Assembly: GCF_003590945.1 (NCBI RefSeq)
Contig: NZ_QYUK01000011.1
Coordinates: 152,001-216,000 of the forward strand
DNA length: 64,000 bases
DNA from: Oleomonas cavernae
Lineage (GTDB): Bacteria > Pseudomonadota > Alphaproteobacteria > Zavarziniales > Zavarziniaceae
Reading direction: 5' to 3'
The translations under genes were made by a program, and so were the position numbers. Below the pieces are notes generated by a model. It saw nothing but the letters and a program-made list of their open reading frames with translations, was not told where the DNA came from and searched no databases. Every line of letters starts with the position of its first letter. Positions within the stretch are counted from its first letter, which is position 1. Positions 60,935-64,000 of the stretch are shown here, piece after piece.

Positions 60935-61830
60935 TGTGCGCTGTCTGCGGCTGCTCCGACGGAGCAACAGCCACCATTACCGACCTGCGGCACGACGGGC
61001 ACGACCATGTCCATGCCGACGGCACCAGGCATAGCCACGATCACGATCATGGGCACGGCCATGATCACCACCACGATCATGACCACGGCCACGGCCACGG
61101 TACGGGCACGCTGGTCGCTCTCGAAACCAAGGTACTGGCCAAGAACGATGCCTTGGCGGCGCAGAACCGGGCCTGGCTGGCCGGGCGTGAGATCCTGGCG
61201 CTGAACCTGGTCAGTTCGCCTGGCGCCGGTAAGACCAGCCTGCTGGAACGCACCATCCGCGACCTGGGCGGCGCTCTCGACCTCTTGGTGATCGAAGGCG
61301 ATCAGGCGACCTCGAACGATGCCCAGCGCATCCGTGCCGCCGGCGCGCCGGTGGTGCAGGTCAATACCGGTACCGGCTGCCATCTCGAAGCCGAGATGAT
61401 CGCCCGCGGCCTCGCCGTGCTGAAGCCCGCGGCGGGGGCGGTGGTGTTGATCGAGAATGTCGGCAACCTGGTATGTCCCGCCCTATTCGACCTGGGCGAG
61501 CGGGCCAAGGTGGCCATCCTGTCGGTGACCGAGGGCGAGGACAAGCCGCTCAAGTATCCGCATATGTTCAAGGCGGCGACGATCATGCTGCTGAACAAGA
61601 TCGACCTGCTGCCCCATCTCGATTTCGACGTGGCACGGGCGATTGCCAATGCCCTGCAGGTCAATCCCGACATCATCGTGTTCCGTGTTTCCGCCCGTAC
61701 CGGGGAAGGGCTCGACGCCTGGTACGGCTGGCTGCGTAGAGAGGCGTTACGAGCCCCAGAGGATGCCTTTGCTGCAATCTGCAGCGGGCCGGCCGGTGTC
61801 ACAAAACAGATGGAGGAAACAGTATCATGA
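60934..61830 (+). CDS. hypB: Nickel-binding GTPase HypB with His-rich domain
   Basis: 298 residues. N-terminal CAVCGC nickel motif, then a histidine-rich tract at about residues 20-56 ([20 protein letters not shown] and on), suited to nickel storage. GTPase motifs: [13 protein letters not shown] (94-106), [27 protein letters not shown] (metal site), LNKIDLLPH. It inserts Ni into the large subunit. The stop overlaps hupE. Confidence 0.95.
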   Translation: MCAVCGCSDGATATITDLRHDGHDHVHADGTRHSHDHDHGHGHDHHHDHDHGHGHGTGTLVALETKVLAKNDALAAQNRAWLAGREILALNLVSSPGAGKTSLLERTIRDLGGALDLLVIEGDQATSNDAQRIRAAGAPVVQVNTGTGCHLEAEMIARGLAVLKPAAGAVVLIENVGNLVCPALFDLGERAKVAILSVTEGEDKPLKYPHMFKAATIMLLNKIDLLPHLDFDVARAIANALQVNPDIIVFRVSARTGEGLDAWYGWLRREALRAPEDAFAAICSGPAGVTKQMEETVS

Positions 61831-62426
61831 AGCACACGATCAAGGTGGCGGGCGGCGCCCTGCTGGTCTGCCTGGTCGCGAGTTCGGCCTATGCCCATCC
61901 CGGCCACGATATGGGCGGCCTCGCCCATGGCATGGCGCACCCGCTGAGCGGGCTGGACCATATCCTGGCCATGACCATGGTGGGCATCTACGCCTATCAG
62001 CAGCGCGGCACCCAGGCGCTGTGGCTGTTGCCCGTGACCTTCGTGGCACTCATGGCGGTGGGCGGTGCCTTGGGTATCGCCGGGGCCGGCCTGCCGCTGG
62101 TGGAAATCGGCATCGGCCTGTCGGTCGTGGCGTTGGGCGCAGCCTTGGCCTTGGACGTCAAGTTGCCCGCGATGATCGCGACCACCGTCATCGGCGCCTT
62201 CGCAGTCTGCCACGGCTTTGCCCACGGCGCCGAAATGACGCTGGATGCGTCGGGTTACGCCTATGCCAGCGGCTTCATGCTGGCCACCGCGTCGCTGCAT
62301 CTGGCAGGTATCGGCATCGGCGCTTCCATCGGCCGGCTCGGCCGGCGGCTCGAAAGCCCGCTGGTGCGTACAGCCGGGGGCATTGCCTCGCTCGTTGGCG
62401 TCGGCCTGCTGGCCGGTACGCTGTAA
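61827..62426 (+). CDS. hupE: HupE/UreJ-family nickel permease
   Basis: A 199-residue membrane protein. Signal peptide [27 protein letters not shown] is followed by [19 protein letters not shown], the HupE/UreJ signature, and about six helices with [11 protein letters not shown]. HupE proteins import nickel for hydrogenase. It is the last gene of the operon, coupled by overlap to hypB. Confidence 0.92.
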   Translation: MKHTIKVAGGALLVCLVASSAYAHPGHDMGGLAHGMAHPLSGLDHILAMTMVGIYAYQQRGTQALWLLPVTFVALMAVGGALGIAGAGLPLVEIGIGLSVVALGAALALDVKLPAMIATTVIGAFAVCHGFAHGAEMTLDASGYAYASGFMLATASLHLAGIGIGASIGRLGRRLESPLVRTAGGIASLVGVGLLAGTL

Positions 62427-62448
62427 CGGATGACCGATCTCGTCCGCG

Positions 62449-63411
62449 TCACTGGCGCGGACGGGCATGGCCCGGCCGATCGACCGCATCGGTAGCGGCA
62501 ATGCTGGGCAGGAAGCTGCCGCCGCGCTCGAGCAGGAAGTCGATGATGGCGCGCACGGCCGGTACTGGCCGGCGCTGGGCGAGATGGACGACATACCATT
62601 GCCGCACGATCGGCAGGCCCTTGACATCCAGGGCCACCATGCGCCCGTCGGCCAATTCCGCCCCCACCGTGTGACCTGAAATGAACGAGATGCCCAGGCA
62701 GGCGATGACCGCCTGCTTGATCGTCTCGTTGCTGTCGATCTGCATCGCGATCGGCGGATCAATGCGCATCTTGGCGAAGAAGCGCTCCATCAGGCCACGG
62801 GTGCCGCTGCCCGGTTCGCGCACCAGGAAGGTTTCCTCGGCCAGCAGCCTGGCCGGAATGTCGCGCTGGCCGGCCAGGGGGTGGTCGGGCGGGGCGACGA
62901 TGAGATGCGGATGATCCCCGATCACCTCGGCCTCGACATCGAGTTCGAGCGGCGGCCGCCCCATGATCGCCACATCGATGGCGAAATGCTGCAAGCCCTT
63001 CAGGATCTCGGCCCGGTTGCCGACGGTGAGGCGCAGCGAGATGCCGGGGTGAAGCCGGCGAAAGGCGGCCAGGGCCTGGGGCGCGAAGTATTTGGCCGTC
63101 GAGACCACGCCGATCGAGACCGTGCCCTTTTCCGCCCCCGCAAGACTGGACAGCATGGCCGAGCAATCGGCGATGGCCGCTTCGATCCGCTCCGCCGCGG
63201 TCAGGATCTCGCGGCCGGCGTCGGTGGCGACAGTCTCATTGCCGTGACGCTCCAGCAGCGGCTGGCCGGCCAGGTGCTGTAGCTGCTGCAACTGCATCGT
63301 TACAGCCGATGGGGTAACGTGCAGTTCCACCGCAGCACGTGTGACCGATCCAGTTCTGATCACCGCCTGAAGCGCGCGTAATTGTCGCAGGGTGACATTA
63401 TGAAGATTCAT
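62449..63411 (-). CDS. LysR-family regulator, CbbR-like
   Basis: A 320-residue LysR protein. HTH: LHNVTLRQLRALQAVIRTGSVTRAAVELHVTPSAVTMQLQQLQHLAGQPLLERHG; effector domain typical of CbbR/CfxR (RLTVGNRAEILKGLQHFAIDVAIMGRPP, GSGTRGLMERFF). The extreme start MNLHNVTLRQLRAL resembles Calvin-cycle regulators. It converges on hupE and faces rightward non-coding DNA, with a dyad at its start. cbb genes are not seen in the window, so the target may lie beyond 64 kb or be itself. Confidence 0.9.
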   Translation of the reverse strand: MNLHNVTLRQLRALQAVIRTGSVTRAAVELHVTPSAVTMQLQQLQHLAGQPLLERHGNETVATDAGREILTAAERIEAAIADCSAMLSSLAGAEKGTVSIGVVSTAKYFAPQALAAFRRLHPGISLRLTVGNRAEILKGLQHFAIDVAIMGRPPLELDVEAEVIGDHPHLIVAPPDHPLAGQRDIPARLLAEETFLVREPGSGTRGLMERFFAKMRIDPPIAMQIDSNETIKQAVIACLGISFISGHTVGAELADGRMVALDVKGLPIVRQWYVVHLAQRRPVPAVRAIIDFLLERGGSFLPSIAATDAVDRPGHARPRQ

Positions 63412-63429
63412 CGCGGCATTTTTCTAAGG

Positions 63430-63448
63430 TATTCAGAAAATCTGAATA
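63430..63448. promoter_or_regulatory. LysR-type dyad upstream of the cbbR-like gene
   Basis: TATTCAGA-AAA-TCTGAATA is a perfect 8-bp inverted repeat, 18 bp from the start codon, with a further GCTGAATAATAA half-site beside it. Spacing fits T-N11-A-type LysR binding and autoregulation. Confidence 0.65.
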
Positions 63449-63623
63449 GCTGAATAATAATTATGCGGTTCCATAAAGTATCTCAACAACCAAAAATGCT
63501 TTTGGTCACCGCATACAGCGGCCAAGGAAAAAGTGACGGATGCGTGTTCCGCTCAACCCGGAATCGCATAAGGAAAAGCGTTGTGCTTGAGGTGCAAACC
63601 GATCAGTCGATGGCACGCGATCG

Positions 63624-63818
63624 ATGTCTTTTGCGCCAGCAACGGAAAGAACGCCATTGACGGTATTGGTAGCTGCAGCCATCCCAACTCTCGGGGCAAC
63701 TGTGGCAGACCCCCATGCAAAAGTACGACGCAACTCTCCCGCCAAGGCAGCAAGGATAGCCCAAGCATCTACGTGTTCACCGACACCGGTTACCCTACTC
63801 TCCTCGACCGGTGTTTAA
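63624..63818 (+). CDS. Doubtful 64-residue reading frame
   Basis: It begins MSFAPATERTPLTVLVAAAIPTLGATVADPHAKVRRN and ends just 2 bp before a strong terminator. No ribosome site or known family is seen. The remainder of 63412-64000 (about 590 bp) shows no other convincing gene. It could equally be the body of a non-coding RNA ending at that terminator. Confidence 0.25.
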   Translation: MSFAPATERTPLTVLVAAAIPTLGATVADPHAKVRRNSPAKAARIAQASTCSPTPVTLLSSTGV

Positions 63819-63820
63819 CT

Positions 63821-63864
63821 GCCCGGGACCGCAAAGCTCGTCTTCGCGTCCCGGGCTTTTTTTT
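63821..63864 (+). terminator. Strong rho-independent terminator
   Basis: GCCCGGGAC (63821-63829) pairs with GTCCCGGGC (63848-63856), followed by eight T. It implies a rightward transcript in the preceding 200-400 bp, coding or not. Confidence 0.8.
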
Positions 63865-64000
63865 GCGCTTCTCCCGGCCAGGAATGGGGCCGCCTGATGA
63901 GATCCTGAGCCTGCTTCAACTACGTCGGGAGTAGTGTCGCATGGAGTCCCGTTGTGACGCGTGTGATCGGGCTGGTTTGGCTCAACGTCTGAAGCACGTA

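Noticed and set aside
63463-63660. 65-codon plus-strand frame after the LysR promoter
   Set aside because: No ribosome site or family; it overlaps the LysR upstream region and looks random.
1-64000. CRISPR arrays, rRNA genes, intact tRNAs
   Set aside because: No regularly spaced repeats and no complete cloverleaf found; only the tRNA-Pro 3' half is present.

Overview
The window is high-GC DNA with dense operons and ATGA-type stop/start overlaps. It carries UbiX/UbiD aromatic metabolism, urea/amide ABC uptake, a group 2a-type [NiFe] hydrogenase and the 3' half of a tRNA-Pro(CGG). Together these suggest a metabolically versatile alphaproteobacterium (Rhodospirillales/Acetobacterales-like); that placement is inferred from gene content, not from a marker gene. 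All family assignments come from reading motifs, not from searches.

Layout. (1) 1-12.0 kb is an aromatic-acid-type catabolic region: the end of an aldehyde dehydrogenase, a ThDP-dependent decarboxylase-like enzyme, a zeta-GST isomerase, an outer-membrane porin, a regulator made of two fused MarR domains, then ubiX, a FAD monooxygenase, a UbiD-family decarboxylase and an SsuABC-like ABC importer. A conserved operator (core ATCAGAC-R-TATGAACA) lies at the porin and ubiX promoters, with a weaker copy before the MarR gene. (2) 12.3-15.7 kb is the edge of an integrated element: an IS5-type insertion sequence, an abiE toxin-antitoxin pair whose toxin is cut off by the IS, a tyrosine integrase and the 3' half of tRNA-Pro(CGG) as an attachment site. 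No intact tRNA is in the window, so the element may extend left beyond base 1. (3) 15.8-27.2 kb is a urea/short-chain amide module: a response regulator and a permease-histidine kinase fusion, divergent from urtABCDE, formamidase fmdA and fmdB. (4) 27.2-33.5 kb holds an IS630 remnant fused to a broken enoyl-CoA hydratase gene, an acyl-CoA ligase, a ferritin-like metal-dependent hydrolase and a large MalT/LAL-type LuxR regulator. (5) 33.7-44.3 kb is a hydrophobic-substrate cluster: YCF48-like protein, MMPL/RND transporter, DUF1302, DUF1329 and a styrene-oxide-isomerase-like membrane protein, then a TetR regulator with a 52-bp perfect palindrome over its start codon, a [2Fe-2S] ferredoxin and an aldehyde dehydrogenase. 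(6) 45.3-62.4 kb is a complete hydrogenase locus: NtrC-type activator, sigma-54 promoter, small and large subunits, two paralogous Cys-rich proteins, maturation protease, TPR protein, two tiny membrane proteins, NifU-Rieske fusion, NHL protein, hypF-C-(SIS)-D-E-A-B and hupE. A CbbR-like LysR gene and about 0.6 kb of mostly non-coding sequence finish the window.

Five reading frames (IS5 transposase, hoxA-like gene, large subunit, and hypE twice) are broken by apparent loss of one base in a short G/C run. One added base restores each, which points to sequencing error or, less likely, to decay of the hydrogenase locus. The strongest candidates for new biology are the permease-kinase/amide module, the isomerase-transporter cluster with its giant palindrome, and the uncharacterised accessory genes of the hydrogenase operon.
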